A stretch of DNA of 64,000 bases from Gautieria morchelliformis. Taxonomy: Eukaryota; Basidiomycota; Agaricomycetes; Gomphales; Gomphaceae. The notes under the pieces are model-generated. The model was not told the origin of the DNA. It did no database searches and was given only the letters and a program-made list of their open reading frames with translations. The DNA lies in contig WHVA01000182.1 in assembly GCA_015179125.1 (NCBI GenBank), forward strand, positions 124,001-188,000, read 5' to 3'. Both the position numbers and the translations under genes were made by a program. This document shows positions 10,360-20,879 of the stretch, in pieces. The first letter of the stretch is position 1, and the number at the start of each line of letters is the position of its first letter.

Positions 10360-10790
10360 GGTTTCTTATATCACCGAGCTTGAGTAGCCGATATATATAC
10401 CGAGAGCTTCCGATTCGACACGCCGATCAGGGCAGCGATTGATGAGTATAGCTTGATCGTGATCGCGTGGCGTGATGGATGATCGCCTGGTGATCGCGAG
10501 CGCGTGGCGTAATTGTGTCCGTGTGGCGTGATTGATGATCATCGCATGATCGTGATCGCGTGGCGTAATTGGGTTCGTCGCGTGACGACATTGCGTCCGC
10601 GTGGCGTGATCGTGATCGGGTGGCGCGTGCCTGATCGGAGCCATGATGCGCGTCATCGTGGCCGAGCGATTCTCAATAGCCGCCTATTGCTAGTGTCTTT
10701 CTATCCACCCTCCGACCCTAGATTATATCTGTCCTGGAAACTCTTCGTCCACCCTCCGCCGTTGCTGTCTCTCCCCATTTAGGGCCCCTG
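10360..10790. repeat. NLR 3'-flank repeat with an expanded minisatellite
   Basis: Matches 53235-53440: both have TATCACCGAGCTTGAGTAGCCGATATATATACCGAGAGC and, later, GATTCTCAATAGCCGYCTATTGCTAG and CACCCTCCGACCCTAGATTA. Between these anchors this copy carries about 200 extra bases of degenerate repeats built on GTGATCGCGTGGCGT (10440-10640), which are only a few units long in the other copy. Confidence 0.75.
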
Positions 10791-10839
10791 GTGGTGTGCG
10801 AGTTTGTTCTCCCTGAGTTGGTACCGTCTGCCTCTTGGC

Positions 10840-12290
10840 ACTGCACCTTTGCTGTTGTTCCCTCGTTCTCGTTTCTTTTCTGTCTCTCTGCATGCCGCTT
10901 CCTGTCCTGCATCATGTTCCATCACTTAACTCCTCGCCATATACGCACTACTCTCCGCCTTCACCCACTCCTCCACCATACGACATCATCACATCTACCT
11001 GTAGAACGCAAGCCCGCGTGCGCAGTCTACGCCACGTGCCTGGCGTGTCGTCGTGTTGCTTGTGTCCACCGTTGCTTCAGGCGGGGCGTTCTCCCTTCCC
11101 ACATTCGCATCCCAATGCCATTTCGCATTTTCGTCTAACAGCCTTGTCAGGTCGGGCGTGACGTAGGATGGCATTCTGCAGTGCGTCCTTCCCTGGGAAC
11201 CTCGTACACGTCGACGACCAGGTGCGCAGTACAAGCTCTCACCCACACCCTCCAACCCTCGCGTCCCGCTACTGCTGGCTGTAAGCAGCTCCGCGCAAAC
11301 ATTACCTGGTACCCGTAGCCAGCTCGACGGCATCGAAGGCTGCTTCACGTCCGTCTGTCTTTACGTCACCACGTTTGTGTGGGCCTTGGGGAGTTAAATG
11401 GTGCTGATGAGTGTCGCTGGGGCTAGAGGATGTGATGTTGAAGACAGTAGGAGAATGAAACGACACGGTGAGAGGACAACACGAGCTGATAAGGAGTGGG
11501 ACGACTCGGATGTGCGAGCACCCACGCCCGCACCCGCATAGACTCTGAGACAAGGGAGAATGACGGGTGGGGACGATCAGATGAGAGGACGACAGGATGG
11601 GGATGAGATGGAAGGATGAGATGGAAGGATGTGAGAATCACCTGGGTCGATGAAACGGTAAGAAAATGCCACGCACGAACGATGAAGGACGGACGAAACC
11701 TCGTCTGGCGCCGACTCCGTGCACCCCACGGCGCGCCCGGAGGCGGGTGCGGGGGATTATGCCCGCACCGGCTCTGGGCTCGGTGCACCCGCAGAGTCGG
11801 AAGTTGATGAGTGGGGGGAGGTTGGTGGACACGCTGATGGTATGGGCGATTTGGGCAAGGACGGGTTGGGGCTGGAGGAAGATAGTGTGGATTGAATTGA
11901 GGACGCCGCTGCCGTGAGTGTTCCTTCGTTATGCTTGTTGTGTGCTTCGTGCTCCCAGTGTCCGGGGGTGTTTCTTCTTCTCTGGGCGGCAAGTTGACTT
12001 GTGCCGCCCGCAGGGGGCAGCATTGTCGTTCTTTTCTTTTGCATGCTGAGGCCAGGGCGCTTGGTGACGCACTGCTTGAAGGCCATTGTGTACGTGGCCT
12101 ACCCCGAGTCTGCGCTCTTTCTTTCTGTCGTCACCTTAACGATGCGCGACATATGCTGACCCACCTTTGCATTCCATTGGGGCTGTTCTTTCCGTCCTCT
12201 TGCCTGTGCGTCGGCCCTCTACCCCCCGCGGCCGCACGGCCCGCACCCTGTCTACGTGCCGCGCAGCGTGTAGTGGAAGGGCGTGGGCAG
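10840..12290. other. GC-rich block absent from the paralogous repeat, no gene seen
   Basis: In the related sequence at 53460 GAGCTGGTACCGT runs directly into TGTGTCAATGA, whereas here GAGTTGGTACCGT (about 10825) and TGTGTCATTGAG (about 12293) are 1.45 kb apart. The block has proline- and arginine-rich open frames on both strands, as expected from GC-rich low-complexity DNA, and no recognised domain or inverted termini. Confidence 0.5.
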
Positions 12291-12985
12291 TGTTGTGTCA
12301 TTGAGGGGGACGGATGCGCTATGAGGAAGCAGACTCATACCACGTTGTCCTCTCTGTATCCGAGGCTCTGCTGCGTCTCCCAGACGACGGTTTCTCCCAC
12401 GTGACCCATCCGGCGCTTGAGAGATGAATTGTGCACATGGCAGGGTTCGGGTTCCTGGTTCCTGCTTTCTGGGTTCCTTGTCGGGTTCCTGACTTCGGCT
12501 TTCTCGCTTCGGGTTCCTGACTTCGGGTTCCTCGTTTTTCCCCTGATCTTGGCAACTCTGTCGTGCTTCTGTTGTCACTCGGAGTTTGGCGGTGGATGCT
12601 TCCGTTGATTGCCTGTTCTGCTTGACGTGTTCATCCGAGGGCCGAGGTGCAGATGTTATGTAATGTTCAGGTTTAGCGTCGGGATCGATGGGCTTTAGTC
12701 TAGTGTGCGCGAGTGGGTGCCGCGGGGATACGGGGCATGATCGGTCTATTTATATACATAACGGTCTCCATGGGCTCTTATGGTGGCAGTGGCTTCTGAG
12801 GAGCCAAGTTATGGGTAACTGTACAGTGCGTCGCGACTCGCGTCCTAGTTGTTTCACAACCACCCACAATGGCCCGACCCCAGCCCTATTCTGATGATTT
12901 GTGTCAAGACTCTCCATTATGCACGTCCACACCAACGCGTAGCATGCATAAACCACGCCCAATACCGCAATCTCCCCCCAGGTTA
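12291..12985. repeat. Dispersed repeat copy B
   Basis: Co-linear with 53470-54190: shared anchors include CCCACGTGAC, ATCCGGCGCTTG, GGGCTTTAGTCTAGTGTGCG, CATGATCGGTCTATTTATAT, GAGGAGCCAAGTTATGGGTA and GCCCAATACCGCAATCTCC. A TTCGGGTTCCTGACTTC-type tandem repeat is expanded at 12446-12540. No coding role seen. Confidence 0.85.
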
Positions 12986-12989
12986 GTGA

Positions 12990-13130
12990 TGGGCAGGGCC
13001 CGGCTCGGCCCCAAAGCCCGGGCTTGGGCCTGGCTTGCTCGGGCTCGGGCTTGCCAAATCCTGAGCCAGGCCCTTAACAGCAGGCCCGGCTCGGCTCGGG
13101 CTAAGCCCGGCTTGGGCCGCGGCCTGTTGG
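12990..13130. repeat. GC-rich degenerate tandem repeat (GGGCTCGGGCT type)
   Basis: Dense run of GGCTCGGGCTTGGCCCG-like words. A looser run of the same composition lies at about 45480-45590. The leading GTGATGGGCAGGGCCCGG resembles the subterminal repeats of hAT-type miniature elements, but I find no matching right end. Confidence 0.5.
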
Positions 13131-13237
13131 TGGGGAACCTAGCATAAGACTTGTATATTGTAGTTATCCTACCAATATCACATATCATCTTCATCGTCAA
13201 GTATATCTTGTAGTCCGCACTCGCAATCACTCCCAAT

Positions 13238-14519
13238 GGAAAAAGTGATCCCCTGGACAGTTGGTCCACGACTGGGGCGTACGTGGTGCATGGGGGATGG
13301 GGGGCGGATACTCACGCTGGTATACGTCACCTCACGCCTTCCTTTTCCTGGGATTGTTGGAGCCGCAGTATAGCGCGTTGCGTCGGGCGTACTGGCTATT
13401 AGGCCTACGTATGGTACTATGCTGCGCCCCTCGGCAGGATGGCCCGACCTTGCATGCGGTCTTGCTGTATATACTCACTTGGAGTCGAGGGAGTTGTGGT
13501 GTATGGTTGCGGTGCGGAAGGCAGTATGTAACGATCCCCGGGAGCCAGAAAGGTCCAGGATACGAGGATAGGATGTGGTTTCAGTGCTGCATACTGGGAT
13601 GCACACGGTAATTCCGTGAGGTTTGGCGGACTGAATCAATAGTGGGCTCTATGCGCCGAATGTCCACAAACCAACCGTACGCCGGCGTGCTCGGTTGCTA
13701 TGTTTGCCTGTGCCTGGTATGCGAACGCGGGGGTGCTGCTTCGGAGTGCAGGTACTTTGTACGATCGTGTGATGGCAGAAAGCGATGGGAATAAGTGGGC
13801 CCTTCCGGGAACGAGGCGAATGTACGTGAACCTATCGCCGCGAAGCAGGAACGTCCCGAAGCGTATGATCGAATGAACGCACGCCATTTCGCCGCTGACT
13901 ACGAACACACCCCCAGGACACACTCGGCGACACGGTTGTGCGTTTCTCGATTTTGCAGTGGACACAAATTCACATACTCTATACCACCAGGACAGCTCTT
14001 GAGTGCCGCCCGAGCTCGCGCGTACCCTGTCGGTACGTCGGTGGCAGCGTTATCTCGGGTGACGAGAAAGGGTTTGAGAGCAAAACTTGGCGTTTTGCTC
14101 TCAAACTCTTCGTCGAGCTCAGACAAGAGAGTAATATTTTGCCCCGCTTCCGAAGCAGAGTTTCTTGGCGCTGCCTCGTTCCCTCTGATCGGACATATTA
14201 ATGCAGGCGAACATCACCCGTGCCTTGTGGTCAGGCTGTTAGAAAGTGACATGTAGGGTGGGACGTGATGGAGTGATGCCATCACGGACTTCGGGTGGCA
14301 GGCTTGTTGCAGCGATTAGTCGGAATGGGCTCGGGACGGGAGAGACGCGATAGGCAGAAACATGCATGTGTGCGGAGGGTAGCGCTATACTGCGGCTCCA
14401 ACAATTCCAGGAAAAGGAAGGCGTGAGGTGACGTATACCAGCGTGAGTATCCCCCCCCATCCCCCATGCACCACGTACGCCCCAATCGTGGACCAACTGT
14501 CCAGGGGATCACTTTTTCC
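13238..14519. mobile_element. 1.28-kb element with 139-bp terminal inverted repeats
   Basis: The left end 13238-13376 and right end 14382-14519 are almost perfect reverse complements, both starting outward with GGAAAAAGTGATCCCCTGG. Differences are a few substitutions and one length change in a G-run. The interior has no recognised transposase. I found no convincing target duplication in the flanks (CCCAAT on the left, GTAAAT on the right). A non-autonomous DNA transposon is the best reading; the superfamily is not determined. Confidence 0.8.
14061..14114. other. Long hairpin inside the TIR element
   Basis: TTTGAGAGCAAAAC (14073-14086) and its exact complement (14092-14105) are separated by 5 bases. 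The pairing extends, with a few mismatches, to GACGA/TCGTC at 14061 and 14114, giving a stem of about 23 bp. Confidence 0.8.
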
Positions 14520-14915
14520 GTAAATGGCACCGAAGCGTATACCTTCCCTTGCACCTTAATTCTAACCCTTTGTCGCGGTCAGTCTGATTGCGGTTCATCC
14601 GTGGATCAGGATTCATGCTCCATGATTTCTTCCAGATAAAGATCTTCTTCGACGTCAACGTCTTCCGCTTGCTCGTCCCAGGTATCACAGTACGGGGGTC
14701 ACAAGCATAATGCAATTATTCCACCATTTATCCGCTAATGCTCGCAATCAATCACTAGTGTCCCGTCATCCCAGACGCTATGCTTGACCTTGGTCTGAAG
14801 CTACTACCAAGCTTCTTCCAGCTGTGCTAATGCTAGCTTTCCTGCTCTTTGAACGTAACCAACTGAACATTGCTGGCCACACACCGAAATTTTCATGCAC
14901 ATGTAAATTATACCC
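14520..14915. other. Intergenic, nothing recognised
   Basis: Between the TIR element and the 3' end of the F-box gene. Holds the presumed 3' UTR of that gene; no other feature supported. Confidence 0.5.
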
Positions 14916-16359
14916 TTAAACAGTCAAATCCGCCGGGCAAAATATGCACTGGTCACCATGTATCTCACGGAAAGACACCTTAACACCTCGTGTTGCTAAT
15001 AACGGCTGTGCGGCAACCATGTCCTTACTTGCCTGAAGCAGGGTCTCATCGTAGATATTCCGGGGGGAAACGCTAGGCGTGATATTGATGTACAGCACCC
15101 GCAGAAACTGGAAATGAGGACCTGCGAGGACGCTGTACACTTCATCCCAAGCTGCCCAGTCCACCGTAACGGGGCGATCGAGACGGAGAGAATCCACACG
15201 TAACTCCATATGATGTATATGGTTTGATGTGTCGATAGTAGACAGGACCTTGCTTATGGTGGATAGACATTGACGTCGCACTTTCAGGTGAACCAGACTT
15301 AACATTTCAAGGTTCACGTTAAACGCTAGATTGAAAAGGGGGCTGTTGCTCCGAAGTCAGGAAGGTTTTTGTATTCAATCAAACAGGTGGTCACTCACAC
15401 TCATAATATGACAGGAAAATAGAGAGGTGCCGGAGTGAGCTGCCGATGGCACAAAGTAGCCCGTTGACACCGTCGTCTTCAATAATGTCAGGGAGATGTA
15501 TATGCAATGTATGGAGATGCGATGCGTCCACATGAAATCGAGGTTCCAGGAGCCAGTTAACAAACCTGGAAATGTCCCAGCACCTCATATCCAGGCTAGT
15601 AAGGCGGCAAATGCGATGCCGCTCGACCTTGTCTTTATTGTCCTCTGCTTGTTTGGTTTCCCGTTTGAAAGAACGAAGCAGCCAGTTAGAAAATCTGGAA
15701 TTGTCCCAGAACCTCATATCCAGGCGAGTAAGGTGACAAATGCGACTTCGCTCGAACTTGTCCAGTTTGAAAGGAGGCGGAGGAACCCAAGACGTGTCGA
15801 CAAAAGTTAAGGAGAGGCCTATCGGGCCTCGGGCGTGATTTATAAAGTTCGTAAAGGTGTCATTGCTGATAAATTGACCGCGGTGGATATATACAAACGC
15901 GATCGAGGGCAGCTCGAGTACCCGGCAAAGCGACTGTCTGAGCTTTCCCGGTAAGATATCCCAAGGCATGTTCCAAATTTTCAGTTTCTGTACCTGGGTG
16001 ACCTTGTGCAATAGGGAGGAGAGTGGCTTATCTATTGCAATCCGACCTGGAAAGGGGAGCCCGCGGGCCTCGCAGCATGCAGCGAGCAGATAGCACGACA
16101 TGTCAGGTAGGTCTAGCACTCGGATGTAACTGGCAAGATGGGGCGAGTTGAGTAGAACATGATCCAGTCGCTGGAGTTGTGCATGGATCTCGTGAATTAT
16201 GAAAGATCGAAACTCTATGTGGTGAAAGAGGCGACGTTGGCTTGAGGGAAGCCAAAAACGGCAAACCTGCGAGCAGGCGAGCAGGTCCGAGCCGCTAACA
16301 TCGTCATCGTCAACATGACCGATAATGTCATCAATGAGTTCCAGGGCTAGCCTATCCAT
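14916..16359 (-). CDS. F-box / leucine-rich-repeat-like protein
   Basis: The start is the ATG at 16359 (MDRLALELIDDIIGHVDDDD); upstream codons are open but lack an ATG. The N-terminal 45 residues form an F-box (LALELIDDIIGHV...LLACSQVCRFWLPSSQRRLFHHIEF), the Skp1-binding module of SCF ubiquitin ligases. Diverged leucine-rich segments follow (LDLPDMSCYLL, LTRLDMRFWD, LHTLHIHLPD, HMELRVDSLRL). One intron, 15394-15343, joins SYYEC to PLFNLAFNVNLEMLSL. The two exons (965 and 427 nt) sum to 464 codons, so the gene looks intact: 463 residues. Residues coded at about 15670-15760 and 15540-15630 are a tandem repeat (ICHLTRLDMRFWD and ICRLTSLDMRCWD). Target protein unknown; such genes are numerous in mushrooms. 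Confidence 0.85.
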
Positions 16360-18387
16360 GGCTGTTCGCAGGATTGCCGTGGTAGTGGCGTTCACTGCAG
16401 AATAGGAAACGTTGGCTTAACACTGAACGGCGAAGCTAAAGGCTCGGAGCTCAATTACCTGAGATGTAACGTGCCTCAGATATCTTGTTTGGATTTGTAT
16501 CGGTATGTACCTACACTCACACTGGCTGACTATCCGTAGTCTTAAAATAGAGCACAAAGGAAACTAAACAGTGCAAATTTAGTGTGCGCGCGGAAAGAAA
16601 GCCAAAAATTTGGTACTTTACCTGTGGCGAGGATGCGTGTGCGAAGCGTGCAGGTGAAGAGGACGGTCGCTAAACCCTTGCTGAGGTAAGATGCTCGTGG
16701 GCGCTAAAGCAGGCGCAACCGCCACCAGAGCCCTGGCCTACGACTTAGGCGGAACGCACATTCTTGCGATGATGTTGGGGGAGGCCGATTGGTCAAGGTG
16801 AGTTTCAGGTCGCAGCTCGACTGCCTCTCCCAGGAATAAAACCACCTCCCCCCGGTCTTCATCGAACTCGAACCGTAATTTTTTGGTATTTCGTTTTCTT
16901 GGTATATTGACCTACAGGATTTCTAAGGGGTTGGTGTGCATCCCGAGACACCGTTAATTACTGACTCCTGAAGGAAGGTAAAACGCCAAGTCAGCCTTAC
17001 GGGCCACCATCTCGGCTGAAGAGCGCATACTTATGGTTTGGAAGAAATGGGTAGAGGGTCCCATAACGATTGAAGGAGGCGTGGGTTAATAGGTCGAGGC
17101 AGAGGACTGTCAAAGCGAGGGGATGGCAGGTAGATGTTAATATTCAAGAACGGCTTTCTCAATCAAACAATTTTGCTCGACTTACCCAAGTGACTACTGC
17201 AGAATCTCGTACAACCTCCTTCAACAGGATTCTGCCACCTCCTCATGATCGGTGCGTCTGTCACCACATACCCAGCCTCATTTTTCCAACTTCCTTGGGG
17301 CGCCGATCCATCCTACCACTCTACCTCGTCATACTCGTGTTCCATAAGCCCACTCCAAAGAGGATATTCTGGCCGTCGTCCCCGCTGTCTCCTCTTCTCG
17401 TGGAAACCCTTGCGCTCTCGGAAATGGACACATGGGTAAATGGACACATGGGTATGGGGGTATCGGCATGGGCATGCCACTTAGGCTGCAAACAAGCCAT
17501 ATATTTGCTAATCGCAAGTGCAGAGAGCAGCTGATTTGTGATGTAACGGTCACAAGTTTTCGCCGACTAAGTATCACCAGATCCCTTGTTGCAGGACACA
17601 GCTCAGTTCATCCCGACATGTTTCACTATGTTATCCTTATGAGTACGCTTCGCGGGCCGCTATCTTTCTCCTCTGCTGGCCCATATGTCGCCCTCTCCCA
17701 TCTACTCTCTCGAGCTTGCAGCTTTTGACCCTCCTGCGGAAACATGTCAGCATTACCATTACTTCACCTCAGCCACATCCCATGGATATGACTACATGCT
17801 CCATTCCTGCAAGTGCTTTCTGCTTTCCAACGCTCTTGCTGCTGTATGGGGAGCGCGATCAGAACCCAAACACACCTCATCCTCAGCTCACATCCTATTC
17901 AGAACAGATGGAGAAATCAGATCGATCCTTGACGGGTGTTTCTTTTATAACGAACGCCAATGTCAGTGCAACGTTTCTTCTGAGGCTGCATATTGATGTA
18001 TGTTTGACGCGTTCTTGTTTTTGAATTCGTGATTATCCATTTATTATACCCGTTTCAATCCTGAAGAGCAGACGAAAGTCATGGGGCTCGTTTTTGTACG
18101 CTTGTGACAACGCAGTAAGAGCGTACCCCTAACTTAGGCGAATGGCGGGAGCATAGACTCCAATCTTAAATGTGTGGACCCTTGTCGTTTCCGTATGGTA
18201 GTTTTGTAGATCCTGACTTCACAGTAATTAGACGCGGCGTACCCTAGGAAGGTAATCGCAGGCGCGGCCCTAATGCTAGAACCGATCGATGTAGCCAGTT
18301 AGTTGCACCCGCAATAATACACCCAGCAGCCAAGCACAAGAATGCTGATATTTGTCAGGAAGGGAGACTCAAACAACGCCGTGAGAA
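16360..18387. other. Intergenic, nothing recognised
   Basis: Two kilobases holding the presumed F-box promoter (right of 16359) and scattered short open frames on both strands. At 17070-18030 there are open plus-strand stretches with possible splice sites, but no domain or signal that I can identify. No repeats matching the rest of the window were seen. Confidence 0.4.
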
Positions 18388-19617
18388 CTATGCTGATAAA
18401 CGATAAGAATCAGATGAAGATAAATTCGGGAGAGCCCCATGGCAGCGGCCGCGGTGCAAGCGTGGTGGGAGATTTCTGAAATAGTCCGCTTGTGGGGCAC
18501 AATTGACAGCCATTTGCTCCGCCGCCCCAGTTAAGTGCAACCGAGGTACCGACGAGAGCTGCCGATCAGAAGGACCACCATACCTGTAACGTATACGCCC
18601 CGTAAGTAATATTGTTATTTGGTGGATGGAAGGTATCATATTGTACCTGTGATTATTCGCGGGAACAGTCTTGTGGTGGACAAAGGATAAAAACATTTCT
18701 AGTAAAGAACAAACAAGAGCGGTACCTGTTGTAGAAAGGTCGGCTGATTTAGGAGTGCCAGAACATATCTTACCGAGAAGTTTGCCATAGGCTTCAGGGC
18801 ATGCCATGATGCGTGACGAACGACAGTGCCGTCGGACAACGTAGTGGACGAGCATGTATCATCGTTACACGTGGCGTCAAAGATCTGCGCCGTGATGAAA
18901 ACCTTAGGATGCTATAAATTAGTAGAAGTACAGATTTCGCAGTAGACAGCATCGAGAAACTAGTGCCAACGATTACTGAATGTTAAGCGCCAATGCAGAC
19001 ACCAAACCAAAATTCTTCTTACCTGATATTAGACCAGTCCCAAGATAATAACGATCAAGAGTTTTAGGCCGGACACTTGCACCAGGCTGAGGGTCTCTAT
19101 GGTACCCACCGCTCCGACCAATGATTCCGAGCTCAGGTACGCTGGCGTTGCAGGATCGAAAATTAGAGAACCTCCGAAGGTGATGGGTGGTGTGACAAGA
19201 CCTGCACCAAGGTTATATCTGATCCTCAATCAGCTCTCGATAAACTTAACAGCAAGCATGATGCAAGCCTGAAGAAACTGTAGGTACTAAAGACACCTCA
19301 TCGTCTACAGCATAGAAAGACGGCGTCCTGAGGTGAAAGGAGGAGTGGGAAGGCACAGCCACGTATCCTCCCGTATGCATCGTTCTCTCCGGCATCGAGG
19401 GGACGAGGCCCAGTGCGCGGTCGTCCTCTGGGCGGAAGTTGGCGGGAGTGGCGGGACAGGCGGGTTCGAGTGGCGCGACGGTGGCGTGGTGCTGCTGGCG
19501 TGGCAAATCGCTGGGAAGCGGCGGAAGGGCGGGTGCGTATATAGGACCGTGGTGTGCGCGGCATCTGTCACGCCACAGTCGGACGTGCGTGGGAATCAAC
19601 ATGCACAGCAGACGCAA
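18388..19617 (-). CDS. Possible multi-exon hypothetical gene
   Basis: Several minus-strand segments look protein-like and lie in order. One is a Pro-rich segment with EDDRALGLVPSMPERTMHTG (about 19350-19500). One is hydrophobic (TPPITFGGSLIFDPATPAYL then SLVGAVGTIETLSLVQVSGL; 19040-19210). One reads IFDATCNDDTCSSTTLSDGT (about 18830-18885), flanked by acceptor GCGCAG and donor GTAAGA. I cannot join them into one frame with confidence, and I do not recognise a family. The middle segment could be a membrane span. It may equally be a pseudogene. Confidence 0.25.
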
Positions 19618-20870
19618 TCACCGCGCGCTCCTTCATTTGTGCTTACCATCAAAGGTAGCCCGTAGCATAAAGCACCGCGCGAGGGCTCCCATGTCGGCGT
19701 CCGAACGCTGAATGTCACGAGACAGTTTCCATACCTGAACCTAGTAACGACCGGTCTACCGGTGGGTCGCCACGCTGGGCGCTTTATCTCTTCTTGGATT
19801 CGGGGGCAGGTTGTCTGCGCGACTGTGTGTTGCTGTCTGTCGTTCTCCCTTATCTCGTCCCTCTGAGGTGCCGTGCCACTCCAATGGCACAAGCTGTGCT
19901 TCCACACTTTTATAGTGGTGGTGGAAAGGAGCTGTCTGTATGACTGTCTGCCGCTGGTCATTCTCCGCTATCCCCTGCCGCAGACCCTGCTGTTCGATAT
20001 GACTTGATCGCACCAACCCCCCTGTCCGCCCATTTGAAGCGACCACCAGTCTGTGCAGCTGGGGGACAGGTTATGCAGCATTTAGTACGAGACTCTGCGG
20101 CTATATGTTGCTCTCCGCTACCCCCTCACTCTGACTCTGCGATGCCATGTGCCGTAGCTAACGCCGCCTCTTCTCCTGCATGCTTTTATCATCATAGTGA
20201 ACAGGGGTGTTGTGTGATCGACTGTCTCCGGTCGTTGGTCGTTCTATGCACCCGACCGTCCACCATTGCAGGAATGGGTGTTCGGTGTATGGTACGGACC
20301 CAACGCCGCATCCATGCTCCAACCGTGTACGTCCTTTGTGTTCTTGTGTGGCGCGTCCCCTCTCTCCCGTATTCTCAGTCCCTCCACCGCATACTCGCTC
20401 GCAGTCGGGAACACAATCCAGGCCTGGCGAGTCGGGGACCCTCGGCCGCCAGCATCATTGTGACCGCGCCCACAGGATGCCCCGCTGCAGCTCATCGTCC
20501 ACCTCCGTCGCGATAATATTGCGGCGCCTGCATGCGTGCAGCGGCATGGGGGCCGTCAGCGTCCGTGGCGCCGCGTGCCACCCGAACATCGTGTGAGCGG
20601 ACTTGTATGCGCTCCCGTCACCCGCCTGCTCCTCACATCATCCGATCCTCCGAATCCCCTTCTTTGCCCAGCGGGTGGAGGGTCTTTGTGCAGCCCATAT
20701 GCGGTGTGATGTCGTCCCCCTCCCATGATACACCCAGCCCTTGCAGCATTTCGTTCGTGACGGTGGAAGGCAGGTGGTGGCACGACTGCATGCGGTTGTG
20801 GCGCGGCGTTCTCCGCTATATCCTGGGCTCCGCCGCCCCCACGCCGGGTGAAAGGAGTAGCAGTTTGCAC
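19618..20870. repeat. GC-rich degenerate repeats, no gene recognised
   Basis: The words CTGTCTGTC/TGCCGTTGGTC, GTTCTCCGCTATCCCCTG and CTGCGATGCCATGT recur at about 19815, 19935, 20090 and 20220, suggesting a diverged tandem array with a period of roughly 130-150 bases. Open frames on the plus strand here are Ser/Pro/Cys-rich and unrecognised. The block abuts the LINE fragment starting near 20880 and could be its relic 5' part. Confidence 0.3.
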
Positions 20871-20879
20871 GAATAAATA

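Noticed and set aside
10440..10640. Telomeric or centromeric satellite
   Set aside because: Short degenerate minisatellite within a dispersed repeat; no TTAGGG-type units.
11423..12086. Pro/Ser-rich minus-strand protein
   Set aside because: No start context, no splice-consistent extension and no domain; composition follows GC-rich low-complexity DNA.
12990..13130. hAT miniature element
   Set aside because: The left end looks suggestive but no matching inverted right end or 8-bp duplication is visible.
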